From assembly GCA_024500155.1 (NCBI GenBank), contig CM044862.1:22603501-22667500 (forward strand): a DNA stretch of 64,000 nucleotides, in the 5' to 3' direction. The position numbers and the translations under genes were made by a program. This stretch comes from Chenopodium formosanum. Lineage: Eukaryota > Streptophyta > Magnoliopsida > Caryophyllales > Amaranthaceae. Within the stretch, counting starts at the first letter, position 1. Every line of letters starts with the position of its first letter. Positions 21,597-34,728 of the stretch are shown one piece after another. The notes under the pieces were generated by a model that worked only from the letters and a program-made list of their open reading frames with translations, ran no database searches and was not told the origin of the DNA.

Positions 21597-23550
21597 TGTA
21601 GACACCCATTTGTGTCTCCCCAAAACCAAACCCGGTGATGAGTGCCTTTCACGTCGAATCATAATCGAATGAAACGAAAGTGTGGAAAGGTCTAGTGTTG
21701 CGGAAAGTTTTATTTCTTTTCTCTTCTCTCTGTTTTTGAAAACTTTATTTTAAGAAAACAGCCAATCCAGTTTGGTTGGTCCATGATATGGGTCCATTAA
21801 TGGTGTAGTTGGATGGGGCTTACAAAGACCTTTCCAACGATATATTATAAGCCCAATTCCGATGAATATTGAGGAAGTTATGGCCAATTTACTAAACTGG
21901 GTCCGGTTTGAGCTTTAAGTACGACCTAATGATCTAGGGGAGGGCCTAATATAATTTATCATTTCTAATGTAATTAGGAATGGTTTTAGTCTTCTAGAAC
22001 ATTCTAGAAGGTCTTATCATTCCTAATTCAGTTAGGATTCTTCAGAGTTTTAATCAAGATCAAATAGCATTTTCGATTGGAATTATATTATTTTATCTTC
22101 CAGTACAGGAAATTTATCAGATTTTCGAAAACGCGTGGAAAACCACTTTGGCGTCCAACCCCATGCCTTGGCTCCTGGAACCAGGATTGGCGCCAGGCGC
22201 TAGCCATTGGCGCCTGGCGCTAGCCATTAGTGCTGGCGCCAATTAGCCAGGGCTGGCGCCAATGTTGATATTCGATCTTCAGACTCTGTTTTGTTAAATT
22301 ATCTTTTTTGGATGATTTTCTCTATAAATATCGTATCAAAAACTCCGTTTAAAGGGACCAATTATCAATATTCATTCATCAAGAAGCGTTCATCAATTCT
22401 TCATCAATTCTTTTAATTCATTCATCTTTTTCATTCATCAATTTTCATTCATTCTTTAGAATAAATATTCTTTCTTGCTTTTTTAATACAAAATTACGCA
22501 TTCACAAGATCTTGAAACACCTAGCCATATTCGAAGTTGCCTTCGCCCTAGACGTGAAAGGTTTTAATTTCTGAGGGTTTGGTCCCAAATCTCTATTTAA
22601 ATTATTTAATTTAATTGCTTTGATTATTATTTTCCTTGAAGTTACTAACGTGTGTATTTTGTTATTAGAAAGAGGTACGAGGCATCCAAGTAAGTACTTT
22701 AATGGTTTTAATTGATATTATGATGTAGATGTCATGCTTAGATTGTTATTTTGATTCCTAGTATCATGTCTAGGGTAATTTTAATATTAAGTATGATTAA
22801 AAGTATGATGCTTCCTATTTTCTTCATAATATTAATTCATGTTAGTATCATGTTAGGGTTAAAGATTTGATTTTTAATGTTTAGTGACATGCTAGGGTTT
22901 GTTATTAATCTTGTTAGTATCATGCCTAGGATCTTGCTATGCTTTTAACATGATTTTGATTATTATTAATTATGATTAATATTATTATTAATGATGTTGA
23001 TTATTTATTATGTTGCTTGATATGCATATTATTTTATTCTTTATTGCTTGATCACCTTTTATTGAATGTTAAAGGGAATTGGTACTTGCAATCACGCTTA
23101 ATAAGATAATTAATAATTTTGTTAGGTTAACTTTGATTATAATTCCAAGTGATCGCCAATGATAGTTTATTTGTGCATTAAATTCAACCAACATAGATTA
23201 AACAGGTTTAGGGTTAATCCTATTGATTGTATGTTAGTCAAAAAGCGCACATGAATACGAGCAGAATAAAGTAGAGGACTATTATTAGGGCAGGTTCAAT
23301 CTCTTTTAGGTTGGATTTGTACCATCATCCCCGAACCCTTATTTGGTTCATGACCTTATGGAGTTGACGATCTCTTGGATCGTTAAGGGGTGTAACCTTC
23401 ACCTCGTGAACGGTTTACAAGTTCCTTAAAAACTTGTTGGCGACTCTTTTGCTCTATCTTCTTCCCTTTTAGACGCCACCGTACTTTAGTGTATGATCAC
23501 AGTGGGGTTCAAGCTAGTGGGATTTTAAAGGCTTGAAACTATTCCCTACA
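21597..23550 (+). repeat. Element A 5' LTR
   Basis: 1954 bp, near-identical to 38809-40722. TATA box TATAAATA at 22323-22330, preceded by the GGCGCC cluster. It is longer than the 3' copy by about 40 bp, almost entirely in that cluster. Confidence 0.97.
22150..22262 (+). promoter_or_regulatory. GGCGCC cluster in element A 5' LTR
   Basis: TTGGCGCCAGGCGCTAGCCA, TTGGCGCCTGGCGC and TGGCGCCAATTAG-type units, ending about 60 bp before the TATA box. The 3' LTR lacks about 39 bp of this array. Confidence 0.72.
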
Positions 23551-23555
23551 GTTTT

Positions 23556-23573
23556 TGGCGACTCCACTGGGGA
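23556..23573 (+). other. Element A primer-binding site (tRNA-Arg type)
   Basis: TGGCGACTCCACTGGGGA starts 5 bp after the 5' LTR. It matches the 3' end of plant tRNA-Arg(ACG) as I recall it, with one mismatch (A for G at position 11). Confidence 0.8.
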
Positions 23574-23872
23574 GGATTTCTATTTTAATTCCTGAATTTG
23601 TTTCGGGAATGATTTAGAATGAGTGGATGAGACTCGAAAAGTTCTAAGTATTTCATGTGCGTAATTTTGATTAACATTGTGTCATATGCATAAAAAGGTT
23701 CTCATTGAAAAGACCATCCGTAATGAGTCAAAAACATAGGATTTTACACGTAGGAAATTTGAGAAATGTCTTTCACAACTAGGACTGAAATAACACCGCG
23801 CGTAACTGGATGATTTTATTGAGCACAGAAAGCTGCTGAGGCATGTGGGAAGTAGCGTCAAGGGCCAGAGCT

Positions 23873-23968
23873 TGGCGCCAAACTTTTAGCCGTAGCGCCA
23901 GACGCCAGTATTGGCGCCAGGCGCTACAGTTAAAAGTTGGCGCCAGTCTCTGTTTGCTGGCGCCAATT
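23873..23968 (+). repeat. GGCGCC cluster 1 in element A leader
   Basis: TTGGCGCCA, TAGCGCCAGACGCCAG, TTGGCGCCAGGCGCTAC and TGGCGCCAATTT within about 95 bp, including inverted copies of the AACTTTTAGC/GTTAAAAGT flanks. Confidence 0.75.
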
Positions 23969-24604
23969 TCCCCCAATACCGAGCCAGAAATATGCGTTCT
24001 AATTTCGACTGATTTTTCGTATTGTTTGCTCGATCCTGCTTCCTGATTGAATTTTCTCTCACTTTTCTAAAACCCATATGTGTTCTACATATGGAAATAA
24101 CCCTCTGGGAATTCATGCTCTATCTACCCGATTGAACGCTCCTGACAACAAAGGGTTCATCTGAGAGGTTGAATTCACCAAACCATGGAAGTGAGTTTTT
24201 TCTAAAAACTCGCGGTGTTCTATCCACACGCGTTAACCTTTCACGGTTAGGCTTCTACGCGGTGCATCTGAACAATTAACCATGGACCCTATTTGACTAA
24301 ACCATATCCCGAACTTTAGAGAACTAGAGCCATGGTTAGGTTGCGAACTCATTGCATCATATTGTGCCTACTTGACTAATTGTGCATTATTTGTTGTGCA
24401 TATATATTCTATGCTCCTCTTAACCGTTTGTTGATTTGTGTTGAGATTATAATTAATGACTTAAAGAACTTTGCCTAATTAATTAATTAATTAATTAGAG
24501 TCATTAAAGTTTTTTCTTCTTTTAATTGGAATCGACCTAGTACGACTTTAGGAATACCCCAGTTGACTAATAATACCGAAAACAGTCCCAGACCGAGGCT
24601 CCAA

Positions 24605-24705
24605 TATTGGTGCCAAAATCTGAGCTGTAGCGCCACTGTATGGTGTGTAGCGCCAGAAATTTACTAAAAAGTCTAGCGCCAATCACCATATTGTGACGCC
24701 AGTTT
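24605..24705 (+). repeat. GGCGCC cluster 2 in element A leader (eroded)
   Basis: Weaker units (TTGGTGCCA, TAGCGCCAC, TAGCGCCAG, TAGCGCCAA, TGACGCCAG) at the position where B has its second leader cluster (49334-49432). Confidence 0.6.
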
Positions 24706-25235
24706 TGTCGCTTGGCCGACAGTTTGGATTATTTGTCGAGTCATCACCTACTGTCTAATTAGTCAGTTTTCTGTTTAAATTCGGTTAATTTTGCCGACAA
24801 TAATGCTTAATTAAATTAATATTCGAGTTTAGGCACTAAGTCCCATGGTCTTACACAAGAGTACAAACATGTCACTTACACTCAATACACACACCAATAC
24901 ACAAGCCTTGACCATGATTAAGAGAGTCTTGTGTGCGCGTGTTATGTTTCGTCATTTTTTTTAGGGGGGTAAGTCGGATATTAATCCTCCAATAAATAAT
25001 AATACTTAAGTTCCCTAAACACATGTACATTATTGCTCCCTAAAAATATGCATACTTTTTTTTAAAATAAAAACCATAAAGTCAAATTGATTTGAGTCAA
25101 GTAATTAAAACGCAAATTGGCTTAATTTACAGCGCGTGGTCAAGAAAGGAAGGACGATTAATCAAAGATAACCTCTTCGTACAAGTCCAACTTTTCGACA
25201 AACCTATAGCCCGCAAGAGGAAAGCAAGAGTCATA

Positions 25236-27227
25236 ATGGCAACTCAAGAAGAAGTTAACGATCTCAAGAACCAACTGGCTACTGTAACTGAGACACTGAA
25301 GCTTCTCGCACTTAAGATTGAGGATCCCGTGAAGCAACAACAAATGGACCTCATGCAAGAAAGCCTAAGCAAGTTGTCCAGCGACTACAAGTTTCAAGAA
25401 CTCACATCCCAAGGGGTCTCGGTGGATAAAGATCTTCTTCCGCAGAAGTTCAGTGCCAACTACATCCCAAAATTTAGGGCAATCGACAATCCCTACTTCC
25501 ACCTAAGAGCATTTGAAACAATAATGAGTATCAAGGGTATCGATAAGAAAGTCTTTCCTTCTCTGTTCTCGCTATCTCTCGAGACCGTTTGCCAACAATG
25601 GTTCTTTTCTCTTGAAAAAGAAAAGACCTCTACCTGGGAATCCATAGCAAACGCTTTCGTTGATAGGTACAAGTGCAACATTCAAGTCGAAACTGACCAT
25701 AGAGAACTTGAAATCCTCAAACAGAAGGAGAATGAAGGCTTCACATCTTTCTTTAACAAGTGGAGAGAAACCTCAGCTAAAATGATTGAGGTACCAAGTG
25801 AGAAAGAGTCCGTAAGAATGTTCATTAAAAACCTTCAAGAAAAATATTCAAAACATCTTAAATATCAGAATAACCTTCATACCTTTAAGTCTGTTTATGA
25901 TATTGGGATCAATATTGAAGATGACTTGGCTAAATCTAAAGCTGCCAACAATAACTCCAACAGTGGTTGGAAAGGAAAGAAGAGCGACAATCCTTTTTCT
26001 TCCAAAACCGCCCACTCAAATAATGTTAGTACCTTTAATCTAGGAGAAGTCCTCGCCATGAACAACCAAGGACAAAAGAAACCATTTAGGAGAAAATTCA
26101 CTCCTATTGGCATGAGTTATGACACCGCATTTGATCGATTAAATGCAAAAGGTCTTATAACTCCCATTGGACCATTTGGAGATCCACCAGTTGAGAAGAG
26201 GTCGCCTAACTAGAACCCCAATGCACATTGCAAATATCATCAAGGTAGGGGCCATTCTACTGAAAGATATTGGAAGCTTAAGGAAGCTATCCAAGACCTA
26301 ATTGACAGTAACAAGCTGCCGTTGCCCCCCGCCAGTAAGAAGCCGAGTATTGACAATGCACCTCTAGCTCATACTTTGGCTATTTTCGATGAAGAAAGCA
26401 AAGTTGACCCTTTATCTTTCATTAAGCCTGTCAAAGCAACCAATGTCGAAGAAGAAGAAGAAGAGATCTTTTTCGATGTCAAAGATAACCTTCCAGAACC
26501 AGCAAATGAGGTAGACATACGAGTGCTCACACTGTTTATGAGGGAGACATCGCAACTGTTACGTGAAACTCTCAAAATTATGAACGAACTTCACAAGAAA
26601 TATGATGAAGAACCTAAGAGAGAATTCACACCAGTAAAAACGACTTATGAGGCAAAATATTTTCCCTTACAAGTCACCGAAAGACCCAAGAAGAGCAATA
26701 AAGTTTATACTCCAATTGGGATCCCGTATGCACAAATGTTCGAAATGCTCTCCGAGAGTGGCAAGGTCTAACCTCTCGAACCGAGACCATTTGAATCATT
26801 AAAAAGGACGGATAGATATTATTGTCAGTACCATCAGTCAGGAGGGCACACCCTAGAAAACTGCTTCAAATTCAAGGATTTGGTGCAGAAAATGATTGAT
26901 AAAAAGGAATTAGTCCAAGTTCAACAAGAAGAGGACATAACTGTTAATGGAGTATGGGACAGTGATGAAGAGGATATCTACCTAAAAGACATAGTAGGAC
27001 CTTCACCTTCTGCATCATACACCACGGACGACATTTGGGCTGAAGAAGATTCATCAATAGACGTCCTCACAAGATCTGGGAGAATGCAACCTCCCATTTC
27101 AACACAACCTATGCCTACTGTACAACAAGTTCCCATACATGTCATCGAAGACAATGACATCGTTAAACAATTCAAGAAGACAAAAGTTGAGATGAATGTA
27201 TGGAAGCTTTTAGCAACATCTCGATAA
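25236..27227 (+). pseudogene. Element A gag (capsid-nucleocapsid) region
   Basis: Structural protein of the intracellular virus-like particle. Start MATQEEVNDLK is chosen because the B copy starts there; the frame is open 48 codons upstream. Parts: N-terminal heptad region (residues 1-50); a Retrotrans_gag domain (about residues 85-190, with QQWFFSLEKEKTSTWESIAN); two zinc knuckles of the CxYHxxxGHxxxxC type, the first decayed (CKYHQGRGHSTERYW, about 26230) and the second intact (CQYHQSGGHTLENC, about 26824). In-frame stops occur at 26211-26213 (TAG where B has TGG), 26769-26771 and 27225-27227. The reading frame is otherwise continuous with pol. Confidence 0.88.
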
Positions 27228-27233
27228 CATAGG

Positions 27234-30200
27234 TTGGCTGTGATGAATGCTTTGGATAAAATTGGGATAGATTCTGACACCACTCCTAAGGGACTAGCTA
27301 ACTTCCTCACGAGTGATCTCCCTAGTCCAATTAATCTAATTACCTTCTCTGACAAAGATTTACCCCCGGAAGGTGACAAGCACTACAAAGCGTTAAACCT
27401 CACGGTAGTCTGCAAAAGGATGAATGTTCCCATGACTCTTGTAGACAATGGATCGGCTATTAATGTCTGTCCACTTAGGCCTGCGAGGATGCTCGGCGCA
27501 AAAGATGAGGATTTAACTCCGTCCACACAAGGAATAAGAGCTTACGATAATACTCGTCGTCAAGCTCTTGGCAAAATAACCCTAAATGTGACGGCAGGAG
27601 CAATAGAACATGCTACTACTTTTCAAGTGGTGGACATCAAAGCCTCATTCAACCTATTGTTAGGACGCCCTTGGCTCCATGATCTAAAGGCCATACCTTC
27701 ATCTCTCCACCAACAAGTGAAAGCCATAGTTGGAGGAATCCCCATCACTATTGACGCTTCGCCTATGAGGATCAAATCAGTAGAAAATCCAATCATCAAC
27801 GTGGAGCACGACGAAGATGACGAACACCTATGGGGATTTAACGAAGAAGTCTCCTTAATCCAAGAGGATGAAAGGACATCTCTTTGCCACGACCCCCATT
27901 CCAACATGATTATCAACACCATGCTGAAGAAACAAGGACACTTCCCTAGGATGACCTTAGGAAAGAAGAAGGGGATAGCAAAATCGATAGAGTCACCTGA
28001 CCTCCCTAAACTAGATACTTTCGGACTTGGTTTCGAACCGACTCGGAAAGATCTCAAGCGAGCCCAGGACAAATTGAAAGCACGTAGGGACGCTCGCATT
28101 CAAAATAAAGCAATTCCAATGGATCAGTACCCTCTTACGCTTAATGGTCAGTTTATAAAAGGAGAGGACTATCCATGCCATGAATTTCCCGAACCATTTG
28201 TTGTAAATGGCATACGAAAACCAGGATTTGAGATTTTCTTGGATTGCTACTTCACTAATGAAATCCCAACTCCCGTCCATAAGGAGAAAGCACCCCCATG
28301 CTTTGACTTTAACGTCATGGGATTACTGTTTGGGCGAGAAAAGAATGAGCCAGTTTATGAGGAAGATAACTCCTCACTCATTCAAACGGTCCTACAAAGC
28401 GAAAACTTCGACCCCTCAAAGCTAATTACTCCAGCTGAAGGATTATTGCAAGGGTGGCGCAAGACTATCAAGGTGACTACTCCGAGTGGAAGGAAGATAT
28501 CAATCACGACAGAACAAGGGCCGATGTTCGAAGAATTGTCAAAGTCAGAGTCTGAGTCTGAGTCAGAGTCTTTCCCTTTTGAATCTTCTAAGTCTTTAGC
28601 TATAATGCCTCCCATTCCTATTTCTTCTCCTAGGATAGTTAGTGATCCAGTCCCTGAGGACATATCATTCTTTGATGTAATGATCTCAGAGTATAATAAT
28701 ATCGCTCATTCTCCTTACTTCTCGTGTTCTTCCCTAACCCAAAATGACGAACATTGCTTAGCTAACGATGAAAAAGATAAAGAAATTATTAAAGCAATGG
28801 AAACACTTGAAAAGAAAACACCAGTAATTGAAGAGACTGAAACAGTTGACATCTCAAATGATTCAACTCATAAAAGAGAAGTTAAAATCGGACTAACATT
28901 GAATAAACAAGAAAGAACCGATTTAATTAACTTGCTTAAAGAATTTATCGATGTATTTGCTTGGTCATATGAAGATATGCCAGGCATTAACAGAGAAATA
29001 GCTCAACACACTATACCATTAATTCCAGGAATGAAACCTGTAAAACAAAAGTTGCGTCGAATGAAACCCGACGTAGCACTTAAAATAAAAGAAGAAGTTC
29101 AAAAACAAATAACTGCAGGTTTTATCAAGGTATCCAAATACCCCGAATGGGTCGCCAAGGTCGTCCCAGTTCCAAAGAAAGACGGAAGGGTAAGGATGTG
29201 TGTCGACTATCGAGATCTAAATAAGGCAAGTCCAAAGGACGACTTCCCTTTGCCACACATCGATATTCTGGTAGACAACACGACAAATCACGCGCTTCTC
29301 TCATTCATGGACGGATACGCAGGGTACAATCAGATTCTCATGGCGGAAGAAGACATGGAGAAAACGACCTTTATCACACCATGGGGCACTTACTGTTACA
29401 CGGTAATGCCATTTGGGTTGAAAAACGCAGGTGCTACTTACCAACGTGCAGCAACTGCCTTACTCCATGACATGATGCACAAAGAAGTTGAAGTATATGT
29501 CGACGACATGATTGTGAAATTAAAGGACCGTCCAGGCCATCAAGTAGCCTTAAGGAAATTTTTCGAAAGGCTAAGAAAATACAATATGAGGTTGAATCCA
29601 TCAAAATGTGCTTTGGGAGTCACCTTAGGCAAGCTCTTGGGATACGTCATAAGCTCTAGAGAAATAGAGATAGATCTAACCAAGATTAAAGCAATCATGT
29701 CAATGCCACCGCCCAAGACCGAGAAACAGATTCGAGGATTCATTGGCCGGTTGCAATACATAAGTAGGTTCATATCAAAACTAACAACGATATGTGAACC
29801 AATCTTCAAAAAGCCCAAGAAGAATGTACCAGTAATATGGGATGATGAGTGTCAAAAAGCCTTTGACCGGATCAAAGCCTATCTCGCAAATCCTCCCGTA
29901 TTAGCGCCAGCACTTCCCGAAATACCTCTTAGGTTATATCTGACGGTTACCAAAGAGACAATGGGAGCCATGCTAGCATAAGAGGTAGAAAACAAAGAGA
30001 ATGCAATCTATTACTTAAGTAAGAAGATGCTCGAATACGAAACACGCTATACACCACTCGAGAAATTGTGCCTTGCTTTGGTGTGGGCCAAAACTAAGTT
30101 AAGACATTACATGTTGGTGCATACCGTTTTCGTGGTATCTCGATTGGATCCACTCAAATACTTGTTCGAGAAATCAACACTCAATGGACGTCTTTCAAGA

Positions 30201-32104
30201 TGGATAGTCAACTTAGCCCAATTTGATGTGCGGTTTATGCCACAAAAAGCTATTAAGGGATCCGTGGTGTCAAACTTTCTGGCAGACTTTCCAATTGAAG
30301 ACTCGACACCAATACAGGACAATGAATTTCCAGATGAAGATTTGATGGTCACCGAAGATGATACTTGGACCTTGTATTTCGACGGAGCCTCAAACCAAAA
30401 GGGATGTGGTGTCGGAGTGCTACTAGTATCACCTAAAGAAGAACACGTCCCAATCTCAATAAAGCTTGATTTCGACGTTACCAACAATGCTGCTGAATAT
30501 GAAGCATACGTGGTAGGCCTTGAAACAGCCCTGACATTGGAAGTAAAGAAGTAAAGGATATTCGGAGACTCTTCTCTGATTATCAATCAAATATCTAAAA
30601 GGTGGAAAGTAAGGAGCGAAAGCCTAGCACCTTACCAAACTTATCTGGAACTCTTAACGATCAGTTAGAGAAGGTGGAATACACATATCTACCAAGAGAA
30701 GAAAACCAATATGCTGATGCCTTGGCAAGACTAGCCTCAATGGTTAGGATTCCCACGGATATCAAGCAAATGCCTCTAACTATCGAAAAAAAGCACAAAC
30801 CAGCATATATACAGGCTATAGAAGATGACGACCCAGTCCAAGACAAAGATGAAGAACCATGGTACACAGACATTCTCAACTATGTCGTTAATAGAGAATA
30901 CCCTCCTCAGGCTGACAAAAGAGCAAAACGAGCCTTGAGACTTTTGGCTTCTCAATATGTACTCATAGACAACAAGCTACATAAAAGGGTACCTAAAGGT
31001 CGAGCTCTCCTATGCGTAGGGAAGGTGGATGCACAAAGAATAATGAGAATGGTCCACGAAGGAATCTGTGGAACTCATGTAAATGGCAAAATGTTAGTCC
31101 AGAAAATAATGCGAGAAGGGTATTATTGGACTACCATGAATAGGGACTGTCATCAATACGTGAAAAGATGTCCTAAGTGTCAAATTTATGCCAATTTACA
31201 ACACGTTCCTCCATCTTTTCTCTACACCTACACATCACCATGGCCATTCTCTACATGGGGAATTGACATAATCGGCAAGATCACTCCCCCAGGGACAGGA
31301 GGCCACGAATTTATTCTAGTAGCAATTGATTACTTTACGAAGTGGGTTAAAGCGCAATCATATGCTAAACTCACTGCAAAACATGTAGCACTCTTTATCG
31401 AGAGAAATATCATTTGTCGATATGGAGTCCCACATGAAATGATAAATGACAATGGAACTCACTTTCAAGCCGAATGTGAAGAATTGCTACATAAATATGG
31501 TATCCAACATCATCATTCGTCCCCTTATAGACCTCAAGCAAACGGAGCAGTCGAGGCAGCTAATAAGAATTTAAAGACTATCATCGAGAAAATGACATAA
31601 AATTATAAGGATTGGCGTGACAAGCTTCACTTTGCATTGTGGGGTTATCGCACGTCAATCCGCTCGTCAACAGGAAATACACCATTTTCTTTGGTATATG
31701 GAATGGATGCCGTACAACCTGTCGAACTAGAAATATCATCTCTACGTATTGCGCTAGAGAGTAAACTCGATGAAGTCGAATGGACTAGGGCACGATATGA
31801 AGAATTGATCCTACTCGACGAAAAACGACTAGAAGCTCTACATCACACTCAGTGCTATCAAACTCGTATGGCTAGACATTTTAATAAGAAGGTCAAGGCA
31901 AGAAATATCAAAGTAGGAGATTTGGTATTAAAAGCGCTTGGGAAAAATGTTTTAGATCCAAGGGGAAAGTTTAGACCTAATTGGTCTGGCCCCTACATTG
32001 TCAAAACAATCCTGTCAGGTGGCGCAGCAAAATTAACTAACATGGATGGCAATGAATTCTCAAACATGACCAATCTTAACCAAATTAAAAAATACTACCC
32101 ATAA
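27234..32104 (+). pseudogene. Element A pol: protease, RT, RNase H, archaeal-type RNase H, integrase
   Basis: Same frame as gag. Protease with TLVDNGSAINVCP (about 27436). A Ser/Glu-rich linker precedes RT (about 28900-29800), which has CVDYRDLNKASPKDDFPLPH and catalytic YVDDM (29496-29510). First RNase H about 29850-30250. Archaeal-type RNase H 30360-30730 (YFDGASNQKG, NNAAEYEA, FGDSSLI, YADALARLA). Integrase zinc motif HEGICGTH...CPKC, then D (WGIDIIG), D (INDNGTHF) and E (GAVEAANK), all kept. Damage: stops at 29979-29981 (CAA to TAA), 30552-30554 and 31598-31600, and a 1-nt deletion near 30648. The protein ends IKKYYP at 32104. An active product would need repair at several sites. Confidence 0.9.
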
Positions 32105-32200
32105 TTACTTGAGTAGGACACTCAAGAGAGCTACGTTCGGCCTGATTCCTTAGGAAAGGATACGTAGGCAACCCATTACGGGTGCGGCCACTTTATTTTT
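32105..32200 (+). promoter_or_regulatory. Conserved post-integrase segment
   Basis: Just after the pol stop, 32134-32190 contains GGCCTGATTCCTTAGGAAAG followed by GATACGTAGGCAACCC. The same segment, inverted, follows pol in B (41875-41935). It includes a TCCTTAGGA palindrome. Similar GATACGTAGGC sequences are, to my knowledge, common after integrase in Tat/Ogre elements; role unknown. Confidence 0.6.
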
Positions 32201-32266
32201 CGACATCTCCGCGTTCCAGAATCAACAAAAAGTCAACAAAAAGTCGGAAAATAATTGGCGTCACAG

Positions 32267-32370
32267 AACAGAGTCTGGCGCCAGCCAAAAGCCATTAGCG
32301 CCAGACGATGGAATTGGCACCTGGCGCCAGACCTCAATAACTGGCGCCAATCTGCAATTACTGACGCCAA
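32267..32370 (+). repeat. GGCGCC cluster after element A pol
   Basis: TCTGGCGCCAGCC, TAGCGCCAGACG, TGGCGCCAGACC, CTGGCGCCAATC and GACGCCAATT between the pol stop and the convergent DUF7745-like gene. Matches 41679-41775 in B. Confidence 0.75.
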
Positions 32371-32628
32371 TTCAGTCATAAAATCTGGGCGAATTTCGGT
32401 GTTTTTCGGAAAATTTTCGACTTCCGTACTCGAAAGATTTTTGGAAAATTCATTTTTTTCGGTTTTTCATTGCTTTAATAAAATAAATTTAAAGTGACAA
32501 TTTAATTGAAAGCTGAAATTTCATTAATAAAACAAAATTACATTGTTAATGGAATTTAAATAAGGCTAAAATAAATTAACTTTAAATAAAAAATTAACAA
32601 TCTAATAAATCTAAAGCTAAGCAATGTT

Positions 32629-34130
32629 CTAGTCTTTCTTCTCCTTCTTTGCTCTTTTCCAATTCTTTTCTGTTTCCTCCTCTTCATCCATTACTTTAGC
32701 TAGTAGGCATCCTTTAGAGGACCTACATTCAATTTTAGAATAGATTGTTTCTCCTTCAGCTAGCACCCCATGTTTCTTTTCCACCCAAACCTTTTTGTCT
32801 GTAGCGTTCCTTTTCCCCTTGTCTTTAGTAGTATTCTTCTTCTTAGGCATTGTAGGTGTTTTGAACTCAATTCTTGCACCTAAGCGTTCTTTGGCCGGTG
32901 CCACCCTGTCACCTAGACGATTCTTCACATCGGTTCTACCCTGATCAATTGAAGACTTTTTCAACAACCACTTCTTTACATCATTAGGTAAATAAGGGGG
33001 AACCTTTTGGGTAATCACTTTCCATAAAGGTATAGCGCTCCAGTAAATGTCAAATTTATCTACTTCTTGAGATACGGGATACTCATAGGGAGGACGAAGA
33101 TCCCCGGAAGGAATATTTTGAAGCAAGCCATATTGTCTCTTTACTCTGCAGGGATAATAATATGTAACGCGAGACAAGCTTGGGAGACGGCAGAAAGGTT
33201 GCTTGTTAACACCAACCATCCTTTTTATTTTCCACCATGGGATGACCCACTTGATAGAAAAATCACGTGATTCAAAGACTTTTCTCCACCCATGGCGCCC
33301 AATTTTAGGAATGCGCTTCTTCCTTCTCACAAAGCAAGTGGGCGTATAATTTTCAATGTCGTCCAGAGGGCTAATTAATCCTAGCCTCTCCGTTAGCCAC
33401 ATCAGTAAAAAAATTCCAATGCAAATAAATTAATATTACAATACAAAAATATATTTTTTGATTTCTGTAATTAAAAATATTATTTTTCTACCTGTAATAA
33501 AATTGGAGAACCGCGAAGAGGTGCTTTTGGGTTCCTTTTCAATTCATCTAGACTAATCATAGTCTCTCCAACTATCAATGTCATTGGATTTCTCCCTGAT
33601 TCAATTTGTTCTAGCACAGTGGTTATAATTGATTGACCCTCGTTAATTTTACCACTACTAAGACAATATTGATTAAGCATGCAGAATAAGAACGCCCTTC
33701 TTCTATATATGTGAAAAGATTCAGAAAGCGGTTTATCAAAATAGTAGCGTGCGAATTCTTTCAAGTTCACCACATTGCCATCTACTATCTTTGATAAATC
33801 CCTTTCCTTCAAGTTAAAGAAGCGCTCAAAATCCTTATAGTAATATGCATCTACTCTAGGGATTACTACCAGGTCTATTGCAGGGAAGCCTAAAATAGCA
33901 CCAAATTCCTCTGGAAAAGGGCTAATTTCATCATACCCTATTCTAAAACAATGTGTATCAATGTTCCAAAATTCTAAAGCGGTATGTATGAAGTCTATGT
34001 CTAAATCTACCGCTTTGATGCCATAAATTCCCCCCATGTGAAATAAATCCAATTCTTTTCTTTCTCTAGCATTAAGTGATCGACACCATTCATGAGAATA
34101 TTGGGTGAAGGTTTTAGTGGCTAAAGACAT
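32629..34130 (-). pseudogene. DUF7745-like gene carried antisense by element A
   Basis: Two exons on the minus strand: 34130-33492 (213 codons, MSLATKTFTQYSHEWC...) and 33402-32629 (257 codons, MWLTERLGLIS...KKEKKD). Both are fully open, giving about 470 residues. Exon 1 has the DFIHTALEFWNIDTHCFRIG and EEFGAILGFP features; exon 2 has QPFCRLPSLSRVTYYYPCRV and a Lys-rich tail that looks nuclear. This pattern resembles plant DUF7745. The 3' splice site reads TTTACTG before ATGTGG, whereas B reads TTTACAG, so the acceptor AG is lost; the GT donor (CAG/GTAGAA) is kept. Convergent with pol. Its function is unknown. Best-preserved copy of this gene here. Confidence 0.82.
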
Positions 34131-34256
34131 GATTATTATTTTTTCTAAAGAGAAGAATAATTTTTTTCGCTGGAATTATGTGAAGAATCAGCTGAGCAGG
34201 GGGCTATTTATGCACAAATTACGAGGAATTTCAATCTGACTGGAATACGGAGTCAG

Positions 34257-34336
34257 CGTCAATTGGCGTCACCACATCCGACATTGGCGTCACCCATCTG
34301 CTCTTGGCGCCACAGGCTGGCGCCAGCTGACGCCAA
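34257..34336 (-). promoter_or_regulatory. GGCGCC cluster and TATA box of the element A DUF7745-like gene
   Basis: TTGGCGTCAC, TTGGCGCCACAGGCTGGCGC and CTGACGCCAAG. On the minus strand it lies about 45-130 bp upstream of ATAAATAGCCCC (about 34200-34212), which is about 70 bp before the ATG at 34130. Same arrangement as in B. Confidence 0.68.
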
Positions 34337-34728
34337 GTCAGCAGGAAGGCCGCGCGTGCTCAGTTGCGTTTTGATATTAAACTTGAGTCGATTAATGACT
34401 TTATGGCCCCGTTTTAATTTTTTCTAAATATTTTTCTATCCTTTTCTTAATTAATTAATTAATTAAATTTAGCAATTATTTTTAGTTAATTAATTTCCTT
34501 TTTGGATTTTATATTAATTTTCAAAAATCAGCTTTTTTCTCCGTTTTATTTTTTCCTTTTTTATTTTTCTTTTTGGGGGAGAGAGTCGGATAATACCCTC
34601 CATCAATAATAAAAATGACGGAATTTTTGCGCAAAAATTATTATCACACTTGTCATAATAATAAATAATAATGAATTTACAATAACATAAAGTACAAAGT
34701 GTCTAAATAATAAGTCAAAGGCAAAGTT

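Larger units (their letters stand above)
23574..25235 (+). other. Element A untranslated leader
   Basis: About 1.66 kb between primer site and gag with no convincing gene. It holds two GGCGCC clusters (listed separately) and a GGGGGGTAAGTCGG purine-rich segment (about 24964-24977). The corresponding leader of B is 48828-50466. Confidence 0.7.

Noticed and set aside
28540..28575. TCTGAG microsatellite in element A pol as a regulatory repeat
   Set aside because: It encodes the Ser-Glu linker between protease and RT and is in frame; B has fewer units of the same coding repeat.
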